Shown: positions 45,456 through 54,262 of the stretch, piece after piece | How positions within the stretch are numbered: the stretch's first letter is position 1 | Layout: each line of letters opens with the position of its first letter | NCBI RefSeq assembly: GCF_018617395.1 | Contig: NZ_JACSKC010000001.1 | Location: 682,001-746,000, forward strand | Direction of reading: 5' to 3' | Length of the DNA stretch: 64,000 bases | Origin: Exiguobacterium sp. s48 | GTDB taxonomy: Bacteria > Bacillota > Bacilli > Exiguobacteriales > Exiguobacteriaceae | Made by a program: the position numbers and the translations under genes | The notes under the pieces: generated by a model | What the model saw: only the letters and a program-made list of their open reading frames with translations | Database searches by the model: none | What the model was told of the DNA's origin: nothing

Positions 45456-45497
45456 GGAGAGACATCGTCCAAGATTGGGAGATGTCTCTTTCATTAT
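45456..45497 (+). terminator. Hairpin terminator after the small peptide gene
   Basis: Stem GAGACATC / GATGTCTC with a long loop, followed by TTTC. A moderate terminator. Confidence 0.55.
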
Positions 45498-45508
45498 GGA
45501 GGTAAAGC

Positions 45509-46369
45509 GTGGATACGATCACACATACGATATTCGGATTGACACTATATGGTGCAGCCGATAAACGTGATTTACAACAACATGAAAAGCGAGCCTTGTT
45601 CGTCACGACACTCATCGGGAGCCAAATCCCGGACAGCGATGTGATTTCACGGTTGTGGGATACGGAAGGAATGTATCAGATGTGGCATCGCGGCATCACA
45701 CACTCCATCTTTCTTGTTCCGCTCTTTGCACTACTCATTTACATACTCGTTCGTCTTCTCTTTCGCGTGACGGATATCCGCTATTTTTGGTGGGCACTGT
45801 TGTCTGTGTTCATACACAACACATCCGATTTATTCAATGCATGGGGGACAGGCTATTTTGAACCGGTCTCGGACGTGAGAGTTACATTCGGTGTGATCCC
45901 GATTGTCGATTTTGTCTATTGGGGAATTTTCTTGGTCGCCTGGCTAGTCGCCCGTAAACAAGAAGTCCGCTATAAGACGTATCGGTATGCATGGGCGGCT
46001 CTCGTCCTGTATGTCGCGATTCAGAGTGCGCAAGGAGCCTATTTGTATCAGACCTACGCGGACGAACATGATGAAGTGGCGCTCTCCGCTTCATTCATCC
46101 CGACTCAGTTCACCGTCATCACGAAGTCTGACGAGAACGTATCGCTTTTTAAAGATTCCATTTATCAAAAAGCAACCTTGCAATACGAATTGACGAGTGC
46201 CGAAAAGACGAATCTTGAGCCATTGTTTGAAGTGAATCAAGAGGCACGCACATTGACCAAATGGTCACCGTTCGTCGTCGTCGTGGCAAATGAAGAACGG
46301 CTCGGCGTCTTTGACCCACGTTTTTATGACGGAGAATCCTCATTTTTATATGAATACATCGAAAGGTAG
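45509..46369 (+). CDS. Membrane-bound metal-dependent hydrolase, YdjM/DUF457 family (GTG start)
   Basis: A 286-residue protein. MDTITHTIFGLTLYG at the start and MWHRGITHSIFLVPLF near 60, with HNTSDLFNAWGTGYF near 107, give the histidine and aspartate pattern of DUF457 (YdjM/LexA-regulated) hydrolases. Four or five membrane helices are followed by a C-terminal extramembrane domain. The substrate is probably lipid-linked but unknown. The GTG is five bases after GGAGGTAAAGC. It precedes the DUF817 gene by nine bases and likely shares an operon. Confidence 0.82.
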   Translation: MDTITHTIFGLTLYGAADKRDLQQHEKRALFVTTLIGSQIPDSDVISRLWDTEGMYQMWHRGITHSIFLVPLFALLIYILVRLLFRVTDIRYFWWALLSVFIHNTSDLFNAWGTGYFEPVSDVRVTFGVIPIVDFVYWGIFLVAWLVARKQEVRYKTYRYAWAALVLYVAIQSAQGAYLYQTYADEHDEVALSASFIPTQFTVITKSDENVSLFKDSIYQKATLQYELTSAEKTNLEPLFEVNQEARTLTKWSPFVVVVANEERLGVFDPRFYDGESSFLYEYIER

Positions 46370-46377
46370 GGCAACGG

Positions 46378-47142
46378 ATGGGACGTATACGATATCTCTT
46401 TATCTTTGCATACGAACAGGCACTTAGTTGTATCTTCCCGGTCGCCATCTTTGGTGCGCTCGCCGTCACGAAATTTGTGGAGTTACCGCTCCCGCGATAT
46501 GATGTCTTACTCATCTGGTGTCTGTTCGTCCAAGTGATTCTCGTGAAGACGGGACTTGAGACGATGGAAGAAGTGAGGGTCATCAGCTGGTTCCATGTCA
46601 TCGGTCTCGGACTTGAACTGTTCAAAGTGCAGATGGGGTCATGGAGCTATCCGGATGAGGCGTTCACGAAAGTGTGGGGTGTTCCGCTCTATGCGGGATT
46701 TATGTACGCGAGCGTCGGGAGTTACGTCGTCCAGGCATGGCGTCGCCTCGATCTACGATTCACGAAGATGCCGAATCCGATCATTGCCTTCGGACTTGGG
46801 ATTGCCATTTACTTTAACTTTTTTTGGCATCATGTGTGGCTAGATTTACGGTGGCTGCTGATTGCACTCATTTTCTTGGCATTTGGTCGCTCGGTTGTCT
46901 CGTACAAACTCGATGACCGCCGATTCGAGATGCCGGTCGTCCTGTCTTTCTTCTTGATTGCCTGCTTCATCTGGCTGGCTGAAAATATTGTCACCTTTTA
47001 TAACGGCTGGGCGTACCCGGACCAGATGAACGGCTGGACCATCGTCGATTTGGGTAAACTGTCGTCCTGGTTTTTACTCGTCATCATCAGCATCCTGCTT
47101 GTCGCTTGGCAAAAGCGAAAACTAGAATATGAAACGACTTAA
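46378..47142 (+). CDS. DUF817 family membrane protein (YoaT-like)
   Basis: A 254-residue protein with seven to eight helices. FAYEQALSCIFPVAIFG, GLGLELFKVQMGSWSYPD and YNGWAYPDQMNGWTIVDLGKLSSW are the family's conserved segments, as in B. subtilis YoaT. The function is unknown. It follows the DUF457 gene by nine bases, with GTAGGGCAACGG before the ATG as a weak ribosome site, so coupling is likely. Confidence 0.82.
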   Translation: MGRIRYLFIFAYEQALSCIFPVAIFGALAVTKFVELPLPRYDVLLIWCLFVQVILVKTGLETMEEVRVISWFHVIGLGLELFKVQMGSWSYPDEAFTKVWGVPLYAGFMYASVGSYVVQAWRRLDLRFTKMPNPIIAFGLGIAIYFNFFWHHVWLDLRWLLIALIFLAFGRSVVSYKLDDRRFEMPVVLSFFLIACFIWLAENIVTFYNGWAYPDQMNGWTIVDLGKLSSWFLLVIISILLVAWQKRKLEYETT

Positions 47143-47166
47143 CTCGACATGTGTCGAGTTTTTTTA
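47141..47166 (+). terminator. Terminator after the DUF817 gene
   Basis: Perfect stem AACTCGACA / TGTCGAGTT with a two-base loop, followed by T5-T7. It overlaps the stop codon. Confidence 0.85.
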
Positions 47167-47223
47167 TGAGGTGCACCGAATCCTTTTTTGTAAATAGTCG
47201 TATTATAAAATGAGGTGATGGGG

Positions 47224-47652
47224 TTGTTGGAAATTGTGCTCGCTTGGTTCATTGGATTATTGTGTTTAGGATCTCTTGTCATCTACTGGAGAGAGTGGCG
47301 GAAGACACGCAATCGTGTGAAATTGGGACGAGTCTTTCTCGCTGTCTTCGCATCAGTTGCTATACTTGGAATGGCGGGGATGGAGACGTATGACCGTATG
47401 GCGACGAATTACGTTGTCGAGACGGGAGAATGTTATGTCGTGGATGACCAATCATCGAAGGGCTCATCGAACGTGACGTTAAGGTTCGGCGAGCGTGCAT
47501 ATGGTTTCAAGGAAATACCGGACATTGCATATGGTCCAGGGCATGTGTTTTCATGTCGTGCGACGATGACGAAGCAGATGCACTCAGGAATTGAATATGA
47601 GTTGCGCTCACTTGAAGGTGAGTTATTGTACTCAACCCATTCAGATGATTGA
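47224..47652 (+). CDS. Hypothetical membrane-anchored protein (TTG start)
   Basis: About 142 residues with two N-terminal helices (IVLAWFIGLLCLGSLVIYW and VFLAVFASVAILGMAGM) and an extracellular domain with two cysteines (GECYVVDDQ and FSCRATMT). The strong GAGGTGAT site at 47213 overlaps the GTG and ATG codons at 47215 and 47218, so translation more likely starts at TTG 47224 or 47227. Function unknown. Confidence 0.6.
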   Translation: MLEIVLAWFIGLLCLGSLVIYWREWRKTRNRVKLGRVFLAVFASVAILGMAGMETYDRMATNYVVETGECYVVDDQSSKGSSNVTLRFGERAYGFKEIPDIAYGPGHVFSCRATMTKQMHSGIEYELRSLEGELLYSTHSDD

Positions 47653-47672
47653 TTGTATGACATGGTCAAACA

Positions 47673-47714
47673 AAAACGTGTTCAAAGCTAAATTCATAGC
47701 TTCGAACACGTTTT
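47673..47714. terminator. Bidirectional terminator
   Basis: Stem AAAACGTGTTC / GAACACGTTTT with an inner AAGCT/AGCTT pair. It overlaps the 3' end of the convergent small gene. Confidence 0.75.
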
Positions 47715-47915
47715 CTTGTCCATTTTTTTATATGTACGCCCTAAAAGTAACATCATAAAGATGAAAGCCAGACCACCAATCAAATTGGTTACAAACAAGA
47801 TGTACTGAAACGACAATAGACGGAGACCAGCCTGGTATATAAGTGACAGCGAGATCACTGCAAAAATGAAAATTCCAAAAGGATTAGCTAAAGTCGCAAA
47901 TAATTTATTTTCCAT
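47694..47915 (-). CDS. Small membrane protein, 73 residues
   Basis: Two hydrophobic helices (FGIFIFAVISLSLIY and ILFVTNLIGGLAFIFMMLLL) and a lysine-rich tail KKMDKKTCSKL. The start MENKLFATLANP at 47915 follows TGGAGCGTGACT; the longer frame from 48029 has no ribosome site and runs into the upstream gene. Probably cotranscribed with the next gene upstream. Function unknown. Confidence 0.6.
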   Translation of the reverse strand: MENKLFATLANPFGIFIFAVISLSLIYQAGLRLLSFQYILFVTNLIGGLAFIFMMLLLGRTYKKMDKKTCSKL

Positions 47916-47938
47916 AGTCACGCTCCATTTATGCTGAT

Positions 47939-48241
47939 TTACTTTTTCGATTCCATCATACGTGTTCGCTTTCTCTCTAAAAAGATCGGAAGGATATTCA
48001 TAAAGATTGCCGCAATCGTCAAGAACCACAGTGCTCGCGACATACCGGGTACGACATCCGTTATGGCACCCCAGTCTTTAGCTTCGACCCACATGTTGAG
48101 CAAGCTATATTCTGCGCATAACGTCAATGCTGTCAAGGATAGGGCGATTGCCATTGTCAGTTTATAATCCTTCTCCATCATAAATACAGTCAAATTGATA
48201 AGCGTCGCCCCAATCGCAGCGAGTCCAAAAATAATCCACAT
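47939..48241 (-). CDS. Small membrane protein, 100 residues
   Basis: Three helices (WIIFGLAAIGATLINLTVFM, YKLTMAIALSLTALTLCAEY and MSRALWFLTIAAIFMNILPIF) end in a basic tail ERKRTRMMESKK. TTAGGAGGTTGAAGC before the ATG is a very strong ribosome site. It forms a two-gene unit with the 73-residue membrane protein 23 bases downstream. No family is recognised with confidence. Confidence 0.7.
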   Translation of the reverse strand: MWIIFGLAAIGATLINLTVFMMEKDYKLTMAIALSLTALTLCAEYSLLNMWVEAKDWGAITDVVPGMSRALWFLTIAAIFMNILPIFLERKRTRMMESKK

Positions 48242-48449
48242 GCTTCAACCTCCTAAATTTTTCTACAAATCTATCATAGCATACATCATTATCCATAATG
48301 ATTTCTGAAAATTGTTTCTATTCACATAATAAATGTGCTAGAATCAGTGGAAAGTGTCTTTGGATATTATTCCCTTTAGAAAATAAACAATCAACCGGAC
48401 ATCCTTTTACACTTTTCATTGAGATATGTCATCCAAAGGAGATCGAATT

Positions 48450-49310
48450 ATGGCCTATATTGCAAGAAAATCTGCACATCTTGTCATCGCATTCTTTGTC
48501 TTGATTGCAATTAGTGCGTTACCGACGCTTGTCGTTCAGACCGATTTTAGTCTGACGAGTTATTGGAGCGGTATCGAGCAACAGCTGAACCAACTTCAAA
48601 AGCTTGACGAGATTACATACTACAATATCACCGCTCAAACAGACTTACCTCTTTTGCCGGAACTTGGACCGCTCGTCAAAGAGTCGGTCATCATTTTTAC
48701 GACGGCGCTCGCCGTGTCGACTGCGCTTGGTCTATTGTATGCATATTTCTATTACCGGAGCGGTAGAAGGGTTCGCACCGTCCTGCACCAAACGAGTCAG
48801 ACACTCGAGATGGTACCGGATTTGTTCTGGTTAATTTTTTCTCAATTTCTTGCGATTACAATCCATAAGTCGACGGGGTTCGACCGAATCGAAGTGGCAG
48901 GCGGGTTCGCAGAGTACATTCGGTTTCTCCCGATTGTCACCTTGACACTGACGACGTTGTTCTTCTTCATCAAATGGCTGACCATCCATATCCATGAACA
49001 AGAGGCCATCCCGTATCTCGAGCTCGCACAAGCGAAAGGGATTCGGCCGAGTGGACTGTTTTGGAAGCATTTGTTGCCGAACATCATCTATCGATTTTAC
49101 CTCTTTTTCCGTTCGAACATCATCACCATCTTATCGACGCTTCTCATCGTCGAATATTTGTTCAACGTCCAGGGACTATTTCGCTTCGCCGTCTACAATC
49201 CACAGATGGAGATCTTGCTAGTCATCTTATTCGTCATCTATCTCCCGATTTTTCTATTGGACCTATTCATTGAGTGGATCATTCCAAATGCATGGAAAGG
49301 TGGGGTTTGA
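48450..49310 (+). CDS. ABC transporter permease, DppB/OppB-like
   Basis: A 286-residue permease with six helices. The ATPase-contact EAA loop is ELAQAKGIRPSGLFWKHLLPN near residue 187, a slightly changed E-x-A-x-x-x-G pattern. The long extracellular loop after helix 1 is typical of the OppB/DppB type, though the usual N-terminal GTSE signature is missing. The start at 48450 follows AAAGGAGATCGAATT. Its stop overlaps the next permease start (TGATG). No ATPase or binding-protein gene is adjacent. Confidence 0.8.
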   Translation: MAYIARKSAHLVIAFFVLIAISALPTLVVQTDFSLTSYWSGIEQQLNQLQKLDEITYYNITAQTDLPLLPELGPLVKESVIIFTTALAVSTALGLLYAYFYYRSGRRVRTVLHQTSQTLEMVPDLFWLIFSQFLAITIHKSTGFDRIEVAGGFAEYIRFLPIVTLTLTTLFFFIKWLTIHIHEQEAIPYLELAQAKGIRPSGLFWKHLLPNIIYRFYLFFRSNIITILSTLLIVEYLFNVQGLFRFAVYNPQMEILLVILFVIYLPIFLLDLFIEWIIPNAWKGGV

Positions 49311-50353
49311 TGCGCCGAATATTAATGCGTGATCCGATTTTTATCGTCTGTTTTGTCATTGTAGTTGGGCTCCTTATCATGAGTTTTGGAAATACCGTGT
49401 TTCGTGATGGGAATGTGGATCAAACCCTTATGCTCTATTCAGATGAGGGGAGACTTATCGGAATACCGCCATTAGAGCCGTCAAAAGATCAATGGCTCGG
49501 AACGGACTATGCTGGATATGATTTATTTCAGATGTTCGTGGAAGGTTTTAAGTGGACTGTCGGGATTTGTGCGATTGTCGCGCTTGGGCGGATGACGATC
49601 GGTTTATTGGTGGGGATTCCGCTTGCATTCAGGGGGACACGGTTAAACCATTTCTTTAAAACGTTGCTCGATGGATTTTTGATTTTACCGATTTCGTTAC
49701 TGGCATTGATGATGCTCGCGTCGACGATGACATTTTGGGATTCGACACTAGTACCTCCTCTATTGGATCGAGTGAAAATCGAGCTAATCGTTTTAGTCGT
49801 TCTCGGACTACCCGCCGTCACGTTATACCTGATCACAGAGATTCGCCAATTGCTTCAACAAGAATTCATGATTGTGGCTCAAACACTTGGAGGCGGGATT
49901 TGGCATCGCGTGAAATTACATCTCTTCCCGCATCTTGTCCCAACCCTCGTGATCGTCTTCATGCAACAGTTTGTCCAGACGCTCATGTTACTCATTCATC
50001 TTTCACTGTTTGGAATCTTCTTTGGAGGGACTGTTCTCTTGCAAGAAGGTGTCATGCCGACGATTTATGAGTGGTCTTCAATGTTCGGGTATTACTTTAG
50101 ACAATTCACTGCGATGACGTGGATGACGAATCATTTGTTCCTGGTTCCGGCACTTGGACTGGCGGCACTCATCTTTATCTTTAACTTGTTGACGAGTCGA
50201 CTTGAACGGGCATTCCGTCTACGTCGTCAAGAACCGATGGTGACCGAAATGAACATTGCACAATCGGAAGCGGCTGCCGCTTCATTAGACAATCCGTTTT
50301 CCCTCGTCAATTCGAGTGTATCAGTAAAGAATGAACCGGATGATATCGTTTGA
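49310..50353 (+). CDS. ABC transporter permease, DppC/OppC-like
   Basis: A 347-residue permease. WLGTDYAGYDLFQMFVEG near residue 82 is the OppC/DppC signature (G-T-D-x-x-G-x-D-x-x-x). The EAA loop is FMIVAQTLGGGIWHRVKLHLFPH. A 40-residue polar tail after the last helix (QSEAAAASLDNPFSLVNS) is unusual. It overlaps the upstream permease by one base and is translated with it. It probably works with an ATPase encoded elsewhere; the substrate is unknown. Confidence 0.82.
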   Translation: MRRILMRDPIFIVCFVIVVGLLIMSFGNTVFRDGNVDQTLMLYSDEGRLIGIPPLEPSKDQWLGTDYAGYDLFQMFVEGFKWTVGICAIVALGRMTIGLLVGIPLAFRGTRLNHFFKTLLDGFLILPISLLALMMLASTMTFWDSTLVPPLLDRVKIELIVLVVLGLPAVTLYLITEIRQLLQQEFMIVAQTLGGGIWHRVKLHLFPHLVPTLVIVFMQQFVQTLMLLIHLSLFGIFFGGTVLLQEGVMPTIYEWSSMFGYYFRQFTAMTWMTNHLFLVPALGLAALIFIFNLLTSRLERAFRLRRQEPMVTEMNIAQSEAAAASLDNPFSLVNSSVSVKNEPDDIV

Positions 50354-50373
50354 TATGATCCGGTTTTTCCATG
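50334..50373 (+). terminator. Terminator of the permease pair
   Basis: Stem AACCGGAT / ATCCGGTT with an inner ATAT/ATAT pair, followed by TTT. It overlaps the end of the second permease gene. Confidence 0.75.
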
Positions 50374-50452
50374 ACTGATGGACTGAATCCTGTTATTGGA
50401 GGGAACGTATATAACAGATTGAGGTGACAATTCATGAATGGAGTGAATCGAT

Positions 50453-51379
50453 ATGAAAGCTGCGATTTGTACCGCGTATGGGCCACCGGAAGTACTCGTC
50501 ATTCAAGAAGTGCATCAACCGAAGCCGAAAAGTAATGAGTTACTGATTCAAGTCCATGCATCGGCCGTCCACTCGGGAGACCGACGCCTCCGCGCACTAG
50601 ACGTTCCAGCTTTAGGAAAACTACCGATGCGATTAGTTGTTGGGTTTAAGGCGCCACGTCAACCGATTCTCGGTGTCGTGTTGGCAGGTACAGTCGTAGA
50701 AACAGGCAACAGTGTGAAAAACTTTCAGGTAGGAGACAACGTCTATGCCCTTACTGGGATGCGTTTTGGTGGTTATGCCGAGTTTGCATGCGTGAACGAA
50801 TCGAAATGTGTGTTTCAGATGCCCGCGCATGCCAGCTTTATCGAGGCAGCGGCGCTACCATTTGGTGGGACGACTGCATTACATTTTTTACGGAAGGCAC
50901 GTATCGAGCGAGCGACGAACGTTCTCATTTATGGTGGAGCGGGTGCTGTCGGTTCGACTGCCGTCCAGATTGCGAAGCACTACGGCGTTCATGTGACTGC
51001 GGTATGCCATGAACGGAACATCGAGCTCGTGAAGCGGCTAGGGGCAGATGTAGTCGTGGACTATTCGAGAGAAGGGTATGACCGTGAATTGGGTACGTAT
51101 GATGCCGTCTTTGACGCTTCGGGGAAAATTGATAAACGACTAGCCAAAACGCACGTTGCAGAGAACGGGGCGTTCAGTTCCGTCGCGGGACAAGGACCGG
51201 CGAGCGAACGAAAGGAGGATTTGAAGTTCTTAAACGAACTGTTTGAAGCAGGAGAGCTACAACCCGTCATTGATTCGGTTTATTCGCTAGATGAGATTGT
51301 CGAGGCACACCGATACGTCGATCAAGGGAAAAAGGTTGGGAATGTAGTGGTGAAAATCAATGAAGAATCAATCAGATGA
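50453..51379 (+). CDS. NAD(P)-dependent MDR-family oxidoreductase (quinone oxidoreductase-like)
   Basis: A 308-residue medium-chain dehydrogenase. It starts MKAAICTAYGPPEVLVIQEV, as in zinc-free quinone oxidoreductases. The cofactor loop is NVLIYGGAGAVGSTAVQIAKHYG near residue 140. No structural zinc cysteines are seen. It probably reduces reactive carbonyls or quinones. The ribosome site is GGAG, eight to nine bases before the ATG. Confidence 0.88.
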   Translation: MKAAICTAYGPPEVLVIQEVHQPKPKSNELLIQVHASAVHSGDRRLRALDVPALGKLPMRLVVGFKAPRQPILGVVLAGTVVETGNSVKNFQVGDNVYALTGMRFGGYAEFACVNESKCVFQMPAHASFIEAAALPFGGTTALHFLRKARIERATNVLIYGGAGAVGSTAVQIAKHYGVHVTAVCHERNIELVKRLGADVVVDYSREGYDRELGTYDAVFDASGKIDKRLAKTHVAENGAFSSVAGQGPASERKEDLKFLNELFEAGELQPVIDSVYSLDEIVEAHRYVDQGKKVGNVVVKINEESIR

Positions 51380-51481
51380 TAGATGGTAGTATAAAGAGAA
51401 GTATCAAATTTTTTCGTGAGGTGTGGTTGAGAACCTCACTTACATACCAACTAGACGAATCATGAGAGCGGGCGAGTAGTC

Positions 51482-52120
51482 ATGAATATATTGATCGGGC
51501 AACCAAAAATGGAACGAAGTCTTAAGCAACTGAAGCAAGAGATTGAGTCGAACCCTACGGTGGATTTGATTCTCTATCCGGAGGGATATTGTACATATAC
51601 TGAATTAGATGAGCTGAGTGACTTAGCAATCAAATTCAACACATCGATTGTTTTAGGGTATCGAGATGATACGAATAAAGATCGGGTTCTCATTGTAAAT
51701 AAGAATGGTGAGACGTTGTTAACGCGACGGAAAACACCTGAAAGTGAGCGCTTGTTCATGCCATCAAGTGTCATAGATGGAGCGGAGGAATATGGATACT
51801 TACTTTGAAGGGAGATTTTTATGGGGGTAGAGGGATTAAATAATCATGAGCATCTATCAATCATATTCAATCCAATTGGAGTCGGCATGTTTAGTGAGGA
51901 ACAATTCACGGAGTGGACGGAAGAAGCGAGAAAAATTGCGATGGAACGAAAAGCGATGATTATCGGAACGAGTCATGCGGATGGATCGTATCGAAATTGT
52001 GGAATCTCGATTCCGATTGCATATTGCTTTGATAAAAATGGGGAAGAAGTGTTTCTATCTAAAAATGATACGCGGACGCGAGTGTTAGAGACTGATTCAA
52101 GAGTTACTACATTCGTCTAA
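51482..52120 (+). pseudogene. Carbon-nitrogen hydrolase (nitrilase family) with a TGA at the catalytic cysteine
   Basis: Two frames, 51482-51808 and 51821-52120, are in the same phase and together make a 212-codon nitrilase-fold protein split by one TGA (51806-51808). The catalytic glutamate is in LILYPEGYC (E34) and the lysine in LLTRRKTP (K84). The stop falls at codon 109 in YGYLL-stop-REIFMGVEGL, exactly where the family has its nucleophile cysteine (x-x-C-x-E). Downstream text (IIFNPIGVGMF, AMIIGTSHADGSYRNCG) continues the fold. GAAGGGAG could restart translation at 51821. A Cys-to-stop nonsense mutation is the simplest reading; no convincing SECIS element is seen. Confidence 0.7.
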
Positions 52121-52216
52121 CAAACCGTGATTTCCTATAAAAAATGAAATACGTGTAAAATGAATAGATTTATTTCACATACCATTAATTAAACTCAAAT
52201 CAGAAAGCGAGTACTT

Positions 52217-52744
52217 ATGAGATACCTTTTCAAACGAAAACACAAGAGTGATTGCAACTGCTCGATATGTGGCACGAGTAAAGAACATACAGTCGGCTTT
52301 GAATCGATCATGCCATCAGTATTAGACGGCCTATCGAAACGGGAGATGAAGAAGCGCGTCGTTTTGACAGATGATATTTGCGTCCTCGATGAAGCTCATT
52401 TCTTTATCAACGGATGCCTCGAACTCCCGATCATTGGAGAAGACGATCCTTTCATCTGGAATGTCTGGGTATCACTCAGTCCGGATAACTTTTTCAAAGT
52501 CATCGATTTATGGGATGAACCAGCTCGTGTAGACCTCGGCCCGATGTTCGGCTGGTTATCGACGGATCTTCCCATCTATCCAGATACCATCAATCTAAAG
52601 ACAAACGTACATATGCGTGGAGTCGGACTACGTCCATTGATTGAACTCGAACCAACGAATCATCCTCTTGCAATGGAGCAGCGTAATGGTATCACGAGGT
52701 CGCGGGTCGATGATATATTCCGACTCGTTGAACGTAGCGGATAA
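52217..52744 (+). CDS. DUF2199 family protein
   Basis: A 175-residue soluble protein. CNCSICGTSKEHTVGFESIMP at the start holds a CxC-x2-C-like metal motif, followed by DICVLDEAHFFINGCLELPIIG and FIWNVWVSLS, the usual DUF2199 segments. The function is unknown. The ribosome site is weak (GAAAGCGAG). It is followed 14 bases later by a TPR-like gene, so the two may be cotranscribed. Confidence 0.7.
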   Translation: MRYLFKRKHKSDCNCSICGTSKEHTVGFESIMPSVLDGLSKREMKKRVVLTDDICVLDEAHFFINGCLELPIIGEDDPFIWNVWVSLSPDNFFKVIDLWDEPARVDLGPMFGWLSTDLPIYPDTINLKTNVHMRGVGLRPLIELEPTNHPLAMEQRNGITRSRVDDIFRLVERSG

Positions 52745-52758
52745 AGGAGGAGTGCAGG

Positions 52759-53514
52759 GTGAGTCAATTGAAGTCATCTTTGATTTTCGATTTGTATACA
52801 GGAAATCAAGCGCTCACTTCGATTCAGCAGAAGATGTTGGAGCGAATCGAGTTACTTGTTCACGACAAACGATTCAAAGAACTTGAACAATTCATGGGCA
52901 ACACTCCGGACATCGAGCAGCTGTTAATTGACTATGTGCTGCTCGATCCGACCGAATCATATCGCTGGGATTTGCTTATTGGTTACGAACGGTTGGATCG
53001 GATTGAAGATTATGATCGAGTGAATGCATTTTGCCGAACCGCCTTTTCATACCATCCAGATAAACCCTTCTATTTTGCCTTGGCATTATATGATATGGGA
53101 TGGAATGATTTTGAGATAGACGAGGAAGTCATTGAAGTGGCGAATCGATTGATTGAAGTAGCAACACCTGAAGTTTCTGCATTGATTTGTCTAAGCGTTT
53201 CAAAGGTGCTACGACATAAAGAGCGCGAATATCTTCAAATGGCAATTGAGCGATGTCCGTGGGCAGTACAGCCATATTTTTCTCTAGGTGAGCATTACAG
53301 CCGGTATAATCCGAGATTGGCTAAAACCTATACGGGAAAGGGTGTGGCTCAATTGGCTCTGAGTTTTGATGATTCAGGCAAGAGTCACGTAGCGTCAAAG
53401 ACTGGTTTCAATCCGATTACGTGGAAAGAAGGTTGTTGCTCTGATTTACTAGGAATGAATATGAATTGGTCAGAATACCAAAAATACAAGCGAGCCATCA
53501 AGTCACATAGATAA
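52759..53514 (+). CDS. TPR-like helical protein, 251 residues (GTG start)
   Basis: Mostly helical repeats: YDRVNAFCRTAFSYHPDKPF, ICLSVSKVLRHKEREYLQMA and PYFSLGEHYSRYNPRLAKTY look like pairs of TPR helices. The last part (SKTGFNPITWKEGCCSDLLG) is distinct. The GTG is six bases after AAGGAGGAG. Its second half resembles the truncated frame at 16348-16686. Function unknown; the link to the DUF2199 gene is by position only. Confidence 0.65.
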   Translation: MSQLKSSLIFDLYTGNQALTSIQQKMLERIELLVHDKRFKELEQFMGNTPDIEQLLIDYVLLDPTESYRWDLLIGYERLDRIEDYDRVNAFCRTAFSYHPDKPFYFALALYDMGWNDFEIDEEVIEVANRLIEVATPEVSALICLSVSKVLRHKEREYLQMAIERCPWAVQPYFSLGEHYSRYNPRLAKTYTGKGVAQLALSFDDSGKSHVASKTGFNPITWKEGCCSDLLGMNMNWSEYQKYKRAIKSHR

Positions 53515-53546
53515 GCAAGGACATGAGGAATACGAGGAGGGTTTTT

Positions 53547-54236
53547 ATGAGAATTACAGAAGCCAGGCTCTATACGAACCGGCTAGACGAAATGAAACGT
53601 TTTTATGTGGAGAAGCTCGGACTATCCGTCGTGGACGAAAATTCGACCCGCTTTCAAATCGAATTAGGAGAAGATACCTTGATATTTCAAGAGGCTATAA
53701 CGGAGCAAGAGCGACAGTACCATTTCGCGATCAATATTCCGGCTAACCGGTTCAAAGAAGCGAAGGAATGGATCAAGTCACGTGTCCCGCTTTTGACCGA
53801 GGACGGGGAGGACGAAATCTATTTTGAAGGGATTGATGCATCATCGCTTTATTTTTACGACGCGGACGAGAACGTCATCGAGTTGATTGCTCGACATTCG
53901 ATTAATCCGGAAAGTAACATCGAGTCCTTTTCGTCAAATGAGTTTCTTGGAATCGGCGAGATGAGTTTGACGGTAGAAGACCCGTCTCTCGTCGAAAAGG
54001 CGCTTGAGACAATTGGAGTTAGACGGAGAGATGGGAACTCAATCGACCCCCGTCATTTAAACTTCATGGGTCCTCCAAATCACGGTACATATATGCTGAT
54101 CGTACCTCGAGGGCGCGTTTGGCTCTTTTCACCAAAATTGTCGATTCCGAGTCCGATTCAGATGGTACTTGATCAACAATACATCGTCGAAATGGATGAG
54201 AAACTCGAATTTCATATTCACTCCATCAAAAAATGA
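53547..54236 (+). CDS. VOC-family (glyoxalase/dioxygenase-like) protein
   Basis: A 229-residue protein with two VOC modules. The first (about 1-125) has ITEARLYTNRLDEMKRFYVEKLGLSVV and ends SLYFYDADENVIELIA, the usual metal-glutamate position. The second (about 135-220) begins EMSLTVEDPSLVEKAL and is shorter. Such proteins include ring-cleaving dioxygenases and resistance proteins; the substrate is unknown. The start at 53547 follows GAGGAGGG; upstream codons lack a ribosome site. Confidence 0.82.
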   Translation: MRITEARLYTNRLDEMKRFYVEKLGLSVVDENSTRFQIELGEDTLIFQEAITEQERQYHFAINIPANRFKEAKEWIKSRVPLLTEDGEDEIYFEGIDASSLYFYDADENVIELIARHSINPESNIESFSSNEFLGIGEMSLTVEDPSLVEKALETIGVRRRDGNSIDPRHLNFMGPPNHGTYMLIVPRGRVWLFSPKLSIPSPIQMVLDQQYIVEMDEKLEFHIHSIKK

Positions 54237-54262
54237 GTTCACGATTGAACTCATTTTTTAGT
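54229..54262. terminator. Bidirectional terminator
   Basis: Stem AAAATGAGTTCA / TGAACTCATTTT with loop CGAT, shared by convergent genes and overlapping both stop codons. Confidence 0.8.

Noticed and set aside
51415..51438. Hairpin GTGAGGT / ACCTCAC after the MDR oxidoreductase gene
   Set aside because: No T-run follows on either strand, so I do not call it a terminator.
51806..51850. SECIS-like hairpin after the TGA in the nitrilase-family gene
   Set aside because: Only an AT-rich 8-bp stem with a bulge and a 15-base loop; it does not match the bacterial SECIS pattern well and no sel gene is in the window.
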